From Apostichopus japonicus (taxonomy: Eukaryota; Echinodermata; Holothuroidea; Aspidochirotida; Stichopodidae), in contig NC_092566.1 of assembly GCF_037975245.1 (NCBI RefSeq), positions 18,385,001 to 18,449,000 on the forward strand: a stretch of DNA of 64,000 bases, read 5' to 3'. The position numbers were made by a program, and so were the translations under genes. Each line of letters opens with the position of its first letter. Positions within the stretch are counted from its first letter, which is position 1. Positions 13,101-24,384 of the stretch are shown one piece after another. The notes beneath the pieces were generated by a model that worked only from the letters and a program-made list of their open reading frames with translations, did not search any database and was not told the origin of the DNA.

Positions 13101-13947
13101 TGCTAGTTATTCTAATTATTGCCCCCATACTACACACAGCATCTTTCGCTTTTTTTCATTTATATGAAACATTTTCACTATCGCTGCTATACAGTGGTTA
13201 GTAGACGCACCGTATGCTGTGGTAACGTTAGTAGTGTACAAGTATAGCACGTCATTTCATTTAGAATTAATGGGATATCCCAGTGAAGATCAAATTGAGA
13301 GGTCACTGAACCACAGCCTTAATTGGGTTTGTTTTGTTTAATTAACATACGTATTAGTAAACAAAAAGGCAAATGTTAATCCATTAAAGTATAACTTCAG
13401 CGCGAAAGCTGGAGTAGAACAAAGAAACCCTTTTGGGAGGCCAACAATTGTAATACTTTTTAAATACCATTTTTGAGATACATTTTTTTTTTTTCAAACT
13501 GCGTGAAATTTTATGACCGCATCTGGCAACATTGGTGTTATATATGATTTCATAGTGGCTCTTGAGAGTAGACTGTTGCTAGGCAATTTCCTGCGTGGGC
13601 CAACAAACTATAGAAATTGCGCTAGTACTCTACCGGTCCTAACATATTATAATGCCTGCAATTTTGACAAGAAATCCACTTTTGACAAGCGTTCAGTAAA
13701 AGTTCATATTTAGTATATGCATTGCAGTCTAGAATGCAGGTCGTGTAATGGTAAACCTCAATAATTATGGGACAGTGACTGGAATATTTTATGGATGGGT
13801 TTAGGGAGACCTGTAAGGATTGAAAATGTCATTGTTGAAAAGGAAACGGGAAGAAAATAAGTGCAATGTGCTTTTTTGTCTGTATTTCTATTCCGGTTTC
13901 AAGATATTCACCATCAAATATGAATGTACTGCTTCCATTTTAAAGCA
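10186..13947. other. 3.8 kb with no recognisable gene
   Basis: Unique-looking AT-rich sequence. Open frames are short (at most about 87 codons), lack recognisable domains and show no paired splice sites. No tandem array is present. A distal exon or enhancer cannot be excluded from sequence alone. Confidence 0.5.
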
Positions 13948-13953
13948 GGCTTT

Positions 13954-15308
13954 CAGGGGCGTATCCAGGATTTTCCAATAGGGGGGGGGGGGGCGCCAGG
14001 CATGAATGATCGCCGTCCTGGGGGATGGGTCTAAGGGGAGGGGTGTACAATTTTTGCTTTCAAAGAAGGGTTGAAATGCAAAATGGTGTCATATGCATGG
14101 GCGGCGATCCGTACTTCCGAGGAAGGGGGGGGGGGGGGATATGACCTTGTTAACTATCTAAGCGTAGCGCCACCATGAGTTGGCGCGAAGCGTACAAGAA
14201 AATTTTGGGATTAACAAACCCTCTAGATGGCCGGAAACGGCACTTCCCGAGGTTTCCAAGCGGCATATACCCAACTTTAAAATAGGGATGTCATGTCCGA
14301 AATATCTCATAATCAGGATCCAAAATACTTTTTTTTAAATTTCGGGTGTTATTTTGGGAAAATTGCCCCTGTCAATCTTGTTTCAGGCGCAACGTTAGAA
14401 TGTTCGAGAGCTCTGTTATATTATTCGATGAAGAAAATGGCCTCATGCAGGATATTATAGGCCTATACACATGCAATACACAATTACACATAGTTACATT
14501 CCTAGGTACCGATTGCTACGGCATCCAGGTGAAACGTGTATTAAGCATTACCCTGGTTACATGAGATTCTCAGCTGTTCGAGGGAACATGTACGTGTGTA
14601 GGCCTACTATAGGGCCTATATGAATACTATGAGGGTGCATATATGTACTATATCAATACCGTGGGCGCAATAATACATTTTGTTGTTATAGGGCCAATGA
14701 AGCCTACAGTCAACTATTTTTGCTTTATAAAGACGCTTTATTTGAAAAGATCGCACTGCGTTTATGGTAGGCGAGAAATGAAGCTAAAAAAGAGCCGTAC
14801 ATTAACGAAGATGCATAAATGTAGGCATGAAAATATTCTTATCCCTGGCATTTGGTGGGGGGGGGGGGTGATATGGTGCATTACATCCCCTCCACCCATT
14901 TTCATGGGGGGATATATCCCCCCTCCACCCAGGATCGCCGCCCATGGCCATATGTGATCCATTTTTCGACCTTAATAATAAGCAACATTTCCAGTAAATA
15001 TGGACACAAAATGCACAATTTAGTATGGCTGGCATGTCATTTAGTGTTTATAGTGATAATACAAACACAATTACCATCTATGTTTCTAAAACTATTATGC
15101 CGCCGAACTTCGCCAGAACCTTTTTTTGGCAAACAAAAAATAAAGCATACGGGAGGGGGGGGGGGTTGAGCGATCACCGACATCTCACATAAAGGTCGTC
15201 ATCAATTTTTTTTTTTTTTTTTTTTTTTTTGCTAAACTTTTTTTTTTTTTGGTGACGGCCAATAGGGGGGGCGCGCGCCTGTTGCGCCCCCCCCTGGATA
15301 CGCCCCTG
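13954..15308. mobile_element. 1.36-kb non-autonomous DNA transposon with terminal inverted repeats
   Basis: The left end reads CAGGGGCGTATCCAGG and the right end is its perfect reverse complement. The direct repeat GGCTTT flanks both ends (13948-13953 and 15309-15314), consistent with a target-site duplication. The interior has long G and T homopolymers and a second transposon (14096-14946), but no transposase. The superfamily is unclear: the ends look hAT-like, but the visible duplication is 6 bp rather than 8. Confidence 0.8.
14096..14946. mobile_element. Nested 851-bp hAT-like MITE
   Basis: The ends CATGGGCGGCGATCC (14096-14110) and its perfect inverse (14932-14946) are flanked by GTCATATG (14088-14095) and GCCATATG (14947-14954), an 8-bp duplication with one mismatch. 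This is the hAT pattern. The element lies inside the 13954-15308 transposon and so inserted after it. No transposase frame is present. Confidence 0.75.
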
Positions 15309-15428
15309 GGCTTTTGCATTTTGGTCAGAAATTTGTTAAAACCGACCGAGTTTTACTCACAGTAAAATTGTTGATCAAACTATACGACTCCCTCCGAGGT
15401 TTCTAGGCCACGATCATTCATTCGTTAA

Positions 15429-16208
15429 TTGGAAAATATTAACATCAAGCATGCAGGTCTCATCCAAACTAAATCCGAAAAACTTGTAATTGAGGACTCT
15501 GAAGTTGAACGTGTGTCTCATACCATGTATCTTGGTGTGCGTATAGATAAAAAATTAATATTCACTGGTCATATTTCAAATATACTACGACGAGTCTACT
15601 ACATTGTATCCACATTGACATATCTCGTTCCGTTCTTCGAATTAGGCGTGAGGCATAAAGTATTTGTAACATCGATTCTGCCCCATATAATATATGCTGT
15701 GCCTGTTTGGTATCATTTTCTACTTGCCTGTAATAAACAAAGAATCAGAGCATTCTTGAAGTATTGTGCTAAGATTTTCAGGTTGGATTATGAGAGTATG
15801 GTTGATCAGGTCAATGGTGGAGCTAGGCATGAGTTTATCAGACTAAGTAGGAATATTCAAAGAGAAGAAAATCACCCGCTTCATGCAGAACTGAAATCAC
15901 TGTGTCGACACACTAGCTATAATCTCAGGAATCGTGCATTGACACCAACATATAGAGTGCAAGTTTTCAGAAACTCGTTTGTATACAGAGCATCTATTTT
16001 TATTCAACATGACACTTTAAATGACTTGATTTGATGTAATTTGTATAGTTTCCACAGTTTTTATTCCCTAATTGGGTTACTGTTTTCCTAACTTTTATGC
16101 ATTTTATGAATGCACGTAACAATTTTATTTATTTTATTTATTATACTCACCATTTTCCTATTTAAGAACTGTATTTTATGCAATTTACTGGAATAAACGA
16201 AACGAAAA
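15429..16208 (+). mobile_element. LINE 3' fragment: RT C-terminal domain plus 3' tail
   Basis: An open frame of about 201 codons (15429-16034) begins in the region just after the RT catalytic core (YLGVRIDKKLIF, then SILPHIIYAVPVWY) and ends in a normal C-terminus, as in CR1/jockey-type ORF2. A 170-bp 3' UTR follows, with AATAAA at 16192-16197 and an ACGAAACGAAAA-like tail. It is 5'-truncated, the usual result of incomplete target-primed reverse transcription. The frame is uninterrupted, so the insertion is not very old. Confidence 0.75.
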
Positions 16209-16872
16209 TTCAACCAGTCGATGTAGACTATAAATACAATGGACACTTCCGTTGTTCAAACATAATCTATTTCTTGTTCATTCTTTAGTATATAATAAAA
16301 TTATTTAGGCATGAACATAACATAGAACTCATAACGATTTTCATGATTTAGTCGATAACATGAATTGTGAAATGAGAAATAGTATGTTGCAACCATGACA
16401 GCAAAACAAGGAAGCCAAAACAGTCACCTTCTCTCAGTAGGATCTAGTTCAAGTTACAAATGGTTTCCTTGGTGAAATCGTGAAAGTAAAGACCTTACAT
16501 AGCCTTGTGGGCGATATGTGGACAACCAGAGATGAATCCACAAGTCCGTCAGTGACCTATTCATCGCCAAGTCATGGGAAAGATGTTATCACTTCGAGGA
16601 AGCCAAGCCTCGTTTATTTTTTTGAAACACGGCTTGGAGGGCTCTCAATGACACTAGCCTTTTTCCTGTTCTATGTTATACCCTTTAATATACTCAATGA
16701 ACTTGACTTACGTTTTGACCGCTACAGGTGTTGTTATGTCATCATTGGCCATATCCTTGTCTCTTTCAAAACGTCACCTTTGTTATACATCTAATGGTCG
16801 GATATCCGTATATTCCTCGATTAATTTTCTTGACTTACGGTTTATTGAGGTATAATTATACAAACACCGTCA

Positions 16873-17247
16873 CAGTGGCGTAGGAAGGTACTTTTGAGTG
16901 GGGGGCTGAAGACTGATGGCCGGCCTGGGGGAGGGGTTTAAGGGGAGGGCGTCCCCCTCCCCTTTGGATTTTTTTTGCATTTCCAGGTGGCCTCAGATGC
17001 AATTTGGTGCAATATAGCACACTTCAACACCCACTCCATTTTGTAAAGAATTTTGCATTTTCACCTGGCCTTAGATGCAATTTGGTGCTTCAAATGAGAT
17101 TTTTTTCTCATTTGGAAATGAAAAAGGGGTTTTCTGACTTGCGGAGCGGGGGGGGGGGGCGGAACGATACTTCCGCCCCCCATATTTTTCACTGGGGGGC
17201 TGGCGCGCCCCCCCCCCCCCCCCAGCCCCCCGGTTCCTACGCCCTTG
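16873..17247. mobile_element. 375-bp hAT-like MITE with perfect 8-bp target duplication
   Basis: The left end CAGTGGCGTAGGAAGG is matched imperfectly by the inverted right end (GGTTCCTACGCCCTTG). CACCGTCA flanks both sides exactly (16865-16872 and 17248-17255). The interior is GC-rich with G and C homopolymers and has no coding capacity. Confidence 0.85.
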
Positions 17248-17255
17248 CACCGTCA

Positions 17256-18726
17256 TACAGCTTGCGTGCAAAGGTTAACAGGACGATAAGTTTGTGATTT
17301 TATTGGCAGTCGATCAACACTGAATATGCATGAGGCATCTAAGAAATTATTTTCCCAATGTGTTTACAAGGTGTCTTAATTCTACGGTTCGTCCACAACT
17401 TTGATACATAATATAAATATCTGATCAAGATGTAAAGATATATGCTACGGGAAGCAGGCTGGTGTTCCACTTTACTCTCTGCATGGGATTCTGGCGGTGA
17501 TGGTACGGTCGCCCCACAGCCTTGTTTATTTCAGTTTCAAGAAGTTATAGCCTAGTAAATAAATTATGCTGTTTTGGGGTTGGGAAATGTCACCTTTGTG
17601 TTGAATTGATTCGTCCCAGGTGGTGAGAAGTTATTTTGAAGTAACATACTTTCTCTGACTGCGGCCACAGCACGCCTATATTCTTCACGCTTTCTTCTTT
17701 ATCGCCTTTCAAGTTGGTTAGGAACAGTGTAAATGTGTACAGGTGTGAATTTATTATTCCATCTTTTGGAGATTGTAATAAATATTAGATGTAATTGTGG
17801 GAGGGGGGAGGGTTAAATGGTGGTGTATTTCCACCGACCTGTATACCTCTCTCTGACGTTGCAGTGTGACATGAATATCTGTAATTTCATCCTATATGGT
17901 TCTCTCAACATAGCCGGATTGTATTAGTCGCTTTGTACCAGCAAGGTCTGTCTTAGAACCGTCTAGGACTGTACTTTGATTCGGGAATTTAGAGTTCGAT
18001 ATGACCTGCTAATTTTATCACGTTGTATATGAAATCTGTTGCAGTGTTAGCGGAAACCCTGTTCTGATCGCTTGTTCCGGTGTTGTGTACATTGCTGTCA
18101 TGTGTGGTGTCTGTAACGTCTCGATATGTTTGTGTATGCATGTAAAGTGTATTTGTAACTTACATGCAGTGTGTGTTGATTGTTGCCCTGTCTATATCCA
18201 GTTGATATTACTCAATAAGGTCTTTAGTATTTCAAGTATAGTGTGCTGATCTTCGGCTCTATACAAGCCTACTGTACCATGACAACAACCACAGTGAAGG
18301 TTAATAAGAATAGTACTATTACTATTCAAAGCCTGTGTAAAACCCCGAATTCACAAAACAAAAGATATCTATTCATGGTGTAAATAATCAAAATAAGAAC
18401 TCCAATGATAGGTGTCTAGTGGCCTCTTAATATACGTTAGGAACAGTTTTAATTAGAAAGATTTCCAGAGACCTTGAAGCTGCAAACGAACAAAGGCAAT
18501 GTCTACAAGAAGATCGCTATAATTTTATGAAACGCAGTTGCTAGGTCCAGTAGGATGAAGCCTATCCATCGTAAGCATTATTTAGCGTTTGGCCGTCGTG
18601 GAAGGCAGTGACACTGGCCGACCGATCAAGTTGCTCAAACTAAGAAAATATACAACTTCTTCATATTTTCGATTCCTTGGCAACATATCTGCCACTGAAC
18701 ATGCGTGTTTACTTGGAGTATCCACT
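17256..18726. other. 1.5 kb with no recognisable gene
   Basis: No long open frame, tandem repeat or transposon terminus was supported here. Confidence 0.5.
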
Positions 18727-19247
18727 GAATAGCCACGGAGTAGCCATGGAATAACCAGGTAGTGTAGCCACGGAGTAGCCATGGAATAACCAGGTAGTGT
18801 AGCCACGGAGTAGCCATGGAATAACCAGGTAGTGTAGCCATGGAGTAGCCATTGAGTAGCCATGGAATAACCAGGTAGTTTAACCACGGAGTAGCCATGG
18901 AGTAGCCATGGAATAACCAGGTAGTGTAGCCACGGAGTAGCCATGGAATAACCAGGTAGTGTAGCCACGGAGTAGCCATGGAATAACCAGGTAGTGTAGC
19001 CACGGAGTAGCCATGGAATAACCAGGTAGTGTAGCCACGGAGTAGCCATGGAATAACCAGGTAGTGTAGCCATGGAGTAGCCATTGAGTAGCCATGGAAT
19101 AACCAGGTAGTTTAACCACGGAGTAGCCATGGAATAACCAGGTAGTGTAGCCACGGAGTAGCCATGGAATAACCAGGTAGTTTAACCACGGAGTAGCCAT
19201 GGAATAACCAGGTAGTGTAGCCACGGAGTAGCCATGGAGTAGCCGCG
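18727..19247. repeat. 35-bp minisatellite
   Basis: About 14-15 copies of a 35-bp unit (plus strand gtagccacggagtagccatg followed by gaataaccaggtagt), with occasional deleted or substituted subunits. Because 35 is not a multiple of three, the repeat is read in all three frames in turn, and all three minus-strand frames are open. The resulting 149-222 codon frames are artefacts. Confidence 0.95.
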
Positions 19248-19587
19248 GAGTCAGGGTAATACATTTGATGTATGTCTTCTCCTTCTTCCGCAGATCGGAA
19301 CTAGGTATTTCTTTATCAGACAAGCATTCTAATTGCCTATTGATCTGGGGACAGGGAAACGTGATGGTTAGTCTTGTCACGTGACTAGATCCCACGTAGA
19401 GGAGCTGGACACCGAAACAGGTATTTTTGAAAACACATATTTTAAGATGATTACGATAATGAGTGTAAAGAAATGAACAGGATTCACTAATGGAAACTTT
19501 GTGAAGTCTAAGGTAGCCATATGTTATAAATTGGGCGAATGTTTTCATTTCAATCTAGTGTTAAATCAACTAAACATGGTTTTTGAC

Positions 19588-21708
19588 AGGTATCACTCTA
19601 TGTATGATGCTATATTGTCAGGTATCACTCTATGTATATATGATGCTATATTGTCAGGTATCACTGTATGTATATGATGCTATATTGTCAGGTATCACTC
19701 TATGTATATGATGCTATATTGTCAGGTATCACTCTATGTATATGATGCTATATTGCCAAGTATCACTATATGTATATGATGATATATTGTCAGGTATCAC
19801 TCTATGTATATGATGCTATATTGTCAGGTATCACTCTATGTATATGATGCTATATTGTCAGGTATCACTCTTTGTATATGATGCTATATTGTCAGGTATC
19901 ACTCTATGTATATGATGCTATATTGTCAGGTATCACTCTATGTATATGATGCTATATTGCCAAGTATCACTATATGTATATGATGCTATATTGCCAAGTA
20001 TCACTATATGTATATGATGATATATTGTCAGGTATCACTCTATGTATATGATGCTATATTGTCAGGTATCACTCTATGTATATGATGATATATTGTCAGG
20101 TATCACTCTATGTATATGATGCTATATTGTCAGGTATCACTCTATGTATATGATGCTATATTGTCAGGTATCACTCTATGTATATGATGATATATTGTCA
20201 GGTATCACTCTATGTATATTATGCTATATTGTCAGGTATCACTCTATGTATATGATGCTATATTGTCAGGTATCACTCTATGTATATGATGCTATATTGT
20301 CAGGTAACACTCTATGTATATGATGCTATATTGTCAGGTATCACTCTATGTATATGATGCTATATTGTCAGGTATCACTCTATGTATATGATGCTATATT
20401 GTCAGGTATCACTCTATGTATATGATGCTATATTGTCAGGTATCACTCTATGTATATGATGCTATATTGTCAGGTGTCACTCTATGTATATGATGCTATA
20501 TTGCCAAGTATCACTATATGTATATGATGCTATATTGCCAAATATCACTATATGTATATGATGCTATATTGCCAAGTATCACTATATGTATATGATGATA
20601 TATTGTCAGGTATCACTCTATGTATATGATGCTATATTGTCAGGTATCACTCTATGTATATGATGCTATATTGTCAGGTATCACTCTATGTATATGATGA
20701 TATATTGTCAGGTATCACTCTATGTATATTATGCTATATTGTCAGGTATCACTGTATGTATATATGATGCTATATTGTCAGGTATCACTGTATGTATATG
20801 ATGCTATATTGTCAGGTATCACTCTATGTATATGATGATATATTGTCAGGTATCACTCTATGTATATTATGCTATATTGTCAGGTATCACTGTATGTATA
20901 TATGATGCTATATTGTCAGGTATCACTGTATGTATATGATGCTATATTTTCAGGTATCACTCTATGTATATGATGCTATATTGTCAGGTATCACTCTATG
21001 TATATGATGCTATATTGCCAAGTATCACTATATGTATATGATGCTATATTGCCAAGTATCACTATATGTATATGATGATATATTGTCAGGTATCACTCTA
21101 TGTATATGATGCTATATTGTCAGGTATCACTCTATGTATATGATGCTATATTGTCAGGTATCACTCTATGTATATGATGCTATATTGTCAGGTATCACTC
21201 TATGTATATGATGCTATATTGTCAGGTATCACTCTATGTATATGATGCTATATTGCCAAGTATCACTATATGTATATGATGCTATATTGTCAGGTATCAC
21301 TATATGTATATGATGATATATTGTCAGGTATCACTCTATGTATATTATGCTATATTGTCAGGTATTACTCTATGTATATGATGCTATATTGTCAGGTATC
21401 ACTCTATGTATATGATGCTATATTGTCAGGTATCACTCTATGTATATGATGATATATTGTCAGGTATCACTCTATGTATATTATGCTATATTGTCAGGTA
21501 TCACTCTATGTATATTATGCTATATTGTCAGGTATCACTCTATGTATATGATGCTATGTTGTCAGGTATCACTCTATGTATATGATGCTGTATTGTCAGG
21601 TATCACTCTATGTATATGATGCTATATTGTCAGGTATCACTCTATGTATATGATGCTATATTGTCAGGTATCACTCTCTGTATATGATACTATTGTCAGG
21701 TATCACCC
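19588..21708. repeat. 34-bp minisatellite, about 62 copies
   Basis: The unit is about 34 bp (gtcaggtatcactctatgta followed by tatgatgctatatt) and is almost perfectly regular over 2.1 kb. A variant unit containing ccaagtatcactatatg recurs in clusters, which suggests amplification of multi-unit blocks. A 4-bp variant (gatata for gctata) also recurs. It ends about 60 bp before the splice acceptor of the sulfotransferase coding exon. Confidence 0.97.
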
Positions 21709-21872
21709 TTTGTAGCTGGTGATAAGATACAGATTGTTGACTATAAGAATGTTTATGATTTCCTTTTTAGATGTTTACGACTCGATTACTACACCAACGA
21801 GAATATAGTACGAGAGAAGTTTGTCTACGTGACGCTACAACCGGCCATTATTAGTGGCTAGGGACTGACAAG

Positions 21873-23288
21873 ATGTCGCTGCCGATGCCATCCGGGAAGG
21901 TGATGAGATTTGGGATCAAGCTGATCTCGTTCTATGTGTTATCTGTGCTACTAATTGGCATTATAATTGTACAGGTCATGGACCTGCTGTCAACTGGGGC
22001 ACGCCCAGACAAAGATACTTTACAGCGACATATTCAAAATCGTCTCCTTGATTCCCAGAATGGCAGAGACATTTATGCTGGAGCGTGGGGGCCATCAAGG
22101 GGCTTGCAATACCACCCAAAACTGGCGGTTGGTACAGATGTACAATATAAAGTTACCGAAGTTTCAATAGCAGACCACGGACCGGAGGCTGATTTTGTAG
22201 AGACTAGTTCCGATTGTTGCAATAGTGCGGGAACCGGTTCACGAATATTTATATTGGCGGCAATGCGAACAGGTTCTTCCTTTCTGGGAGAAATATTTGC
22301 ACAACGAAGAGATTTCTTCTACCTGTTTGAACCAGGGAAGTATTTAGCAGATCATATAGAATCTCAAAACCTAAGCAGACGAGTACTTATAACACGTTAC
22401 TTGCAATTGATAGAGGATGTGTACAGATGTGACTTTTCTAATTCAAAAGTATTAACGGACGGCTTATCTAACGAAACTACTCTTGGGAAGAAACGGTTTG
22501 CACCAGCGTTATTAAGATCTAACGGTTGTCGAAGAAAAGGTAACGAGCTCAAGCGAGGGAAGTTAGTTTGTGATCAGCCGTTCCCAGTTAGCGAAATTAC
22601 AAACGCTTGTAAATCTAGACCGCACGTGGGAATTAAGGCTATTCGCATCCCAGATTTAAACCTATTGTTACATTTAATGAGACGAAGCAAAACAAACCTC
22701 AAAGTTATTCACTTGGTTCGCGATCCTCGTGGGATGGTGGTATCGCGATTACGGGTACATGCAAAAGACCGGCTACCAGAGGGCATGCTGTACAATGTCT
22801 CCCATATAACCGAAACCGTGCGATATTACGTTCAACGGTATTGTCTATCGTGGGCAACAAACATCGAAATCGGAAAGTACATACCATCAGTTAGTTCAAA
22901 CTATAAACTAGTCAGGTATGAGGACCTAGCACGTGACCCTGTTGGACACACGCATGACATATACTCGTTTGTTGGTTTGGGATCTAAGATTCCGAGTGAA
23001 GTCTATCGCTGGATCGTGAACAATACTGGAATGAACCAAAAACTGAACCAATCAGGCTCAAGCAAACCGTATTCTACTTCAAGGAATTCAAGAGAGACCT
23101 TCGAAGCTTGGAGGAAGAGTGTTCGCTATGATTTTATTCACTTCATCCAAAGTATTGGAGATTGCAGAAAATTAATGAACTTAGCAGGATATTTGCATGT
23201 GCCAGACGAGCAAGCTTTGAGGGATCCTGCTCGAAGCTTTGTTACTAATATCCCAAAGTTTAACCTCACAAAGTATGAATTCCTATGA
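21873..23288 (+). CDS. Carbohydrate sulfotransferase (CHST1/CHST3-like), 471 residues, single coding exon
   Basis: Golgi type II membrane enzyme of the Sulfotransfer_1 family. It should transfer sulfate from PAPS to the 6-OH of a galactose or N-acetylhexosamine in a glycan. Residues 1-16 are cytosolic, about 17-36 form the signal anchor, and a stem leads to the catalytic domain. The 5'-phosphosulfate loop is RTGSSFLGEIF (R132-F142) and the 3'-phosphate site is LVRDPRGMVVSR (R283, S291). VRYEDLARDP at 347-356 is also family-typical. Sequons are at N166, N200, N308, N383, N392 and N464. An acceptor (tttttag) at 21770 starts an exon with a 102-bp 5' UTR, so an upstream non-coding exon is expected. 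The ATG at 21873 is chosen because the anchor follows directly. Length and motif order are normal; acceptor sugar specificity cannot be read from sequence. Confidence 0.93.
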   Translation: MSLPMPSGKVMRFGIKLISFYVLSVLLIGIIIVQVMDLLSTGARPDKDTLQRHIQNRLLDSQNGRDIYAGAWGPSRGLQYHPKLAVGTDVQYKVTEVSIADHGPEADFVETSSDCCNSAGTGSRIFILAAMRTGSSFLGEIFAQRRDFFYLFEPGKYLADHIESQNLSRRVLITRYLQLIEDVYRCDFSNSKVLTDGLSNETTLGKKRFAPALLRSNGCRRKGNELKRGKLVCDQPFPVSEITNACKSRPHVGIKAIRIPDLNLLLHLMRRSKTNLKVIHLVRDPRGMVVSRLRVHAKDRLPEGMLYNVSHITETVRYYVQRYCLSWATNIEIGKYIPSVSSNYKLVRYEDLARDPVGHTHDIYSFVGLGSKIPSEVYRWIVNNTGMNQKLNQSGSSKPYSTSRNSRETFEAWRKSVRYDFIHFIQSIGDCRKLMNLAGYLHVPDEQALRDPARSFVTNIPKFNLTKYEFL

Positions 23289-23436
23289 CCAGAGCATAAG
23301 ACTAGGTATCTTACAAGTTTATCAGTGATTTTGTGCTATTTTAACACGCGTGATTTGATTGAGTTTTCCTGCTGCTGCTGTTTCTTGTTGTTGTCTTTTT
23401 GTTGTTGTTTTTTCTATTAGTAAACCGTAATGTATA

Positions 23437-23545
23437 TGGTATATACCATAAGATATATGCTATACCGTAAGATATATGCTATACCGTAAGATATATGGTA
23501 TAACGTAAGATATATGGTTTAACGTAAGATATATGGTATACCTTA
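23437..23545. repeat. 20-bp tandem repeat in the sulfotransferase 3' region
   Basis: Five degenerate copies of a unit near ataccgtaagatatatggt, about 150 bp downstream of the stop codon. Confidence 0.85.
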
Positions 23546-23698
23546 TCATAAGTGCATTGAGCAGTTTTTGAAGGATTCTGCGCTATGTACGACTAATTAT
23601 TATTATAATTACTATTAGGTCCCATGCTGCGATGATTGTGAAGTAAAGTGGTTCGATGCGTCATCAGCAGCAAAACCCGCGATTCATATCGATATTTT

Positions 23699-23704
23699 AA
23701 TAAA
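23699..23704 (+). terminator. Candidate polyadenylation signal AATAAA
   Basis: First AATAAA downstream of the sulfotransferase stop, about 410 bp away. Position is plausible, but no downstream element was verified. Confidence 0.35.
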
Positions 23705-23789
23705 TATGTATTTCAAACAACTGTGATGGAAGGGCGACGACCCCTACCCACCCTTCCCCTCCCCGCTATTTCTCTCCGTTCCTCCCTCA

Positions 23790-24003
23790 GCCCTATCACC
23801 GCCTAAAGGTGGCGAACTCAAATTTAGTACTTTGCAGTGCGAATGGAAGGGTTAAACAATAATCGTAACCTTTACTTGTTATTGCATCAGCAAAACAGCC
23901 CTATCACCGCCTAAGGTGGCGAACTCAAATTTAGTACTTTGCAGTGCGAATGGAAGGGTTAAACAATAACGTAACCTTTACTTGTTATTGCATCAGCAAA
24001 ACA
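23790..24003. repeat. 107-bp tandem duplication
   Basis: Two consecutive, nearly identical copies starting ccctatcaccgcctaa and ending catcagcaaaaca. Single-base differences only. Confidence 0.9.
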
Positions 24004-24186
24004 TTGTTGACTTATGACCCTGTTACTAATGCCAGATAATATTTGGCATAAGTTATATTGACAACGTATTAAAATCATTTTGCTAATGGAAACTCCCTTT
24101 TTAACTTCACTTCGTCGTACTTATTTACCTTGTTTACTTTCTGTAATTTATATATGTGTTTACTGTTTTTCCCGCTGTGCTGTGTC

Positions 24187-24192
24187 AATAAA
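24187..24192 (+). terminator. Candidate polyadenylation signal AATAAA with GT-rich downstream sequence
   Basis: AATAAA followed by tgttcctgtgttac. It would give the sulfotransferase mRNA a 3' UTR of about 0.9 kb. Better downstream context than the site at 23699. Confidence 0.4.
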
Positions 24193-24384
24193 TGTTCCTG
24201 TGTTACCTCAATCTTGGTCAGCATTGTGAGCTAAATCAGCTTTATGCGTAACTTTGGTCATATAATTCCATTCAAATTGAACAACCTTCCGAAATATCTA
24301 ACTGAAACAACTTTCTGAACATTTTCATCAAATTGGCATTAAAACAGAGATTGACCCTTAATTTGATTCGATTCAAACATTTTT

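Noticed and set aside
18582-19548. Three overlapping minus-strand open frames of 149-222 codons
   Set aside because: They are produced by the 35-bp minisatellite read in different frames, with unrelated flanking codons and no domain.
19588-21708. Regular 34-bp repeats, considered as a CRISPR-like array
   Set aside because: Units are directly adjacent with no unique spacers, and the DNA is animal nuclear sequence.
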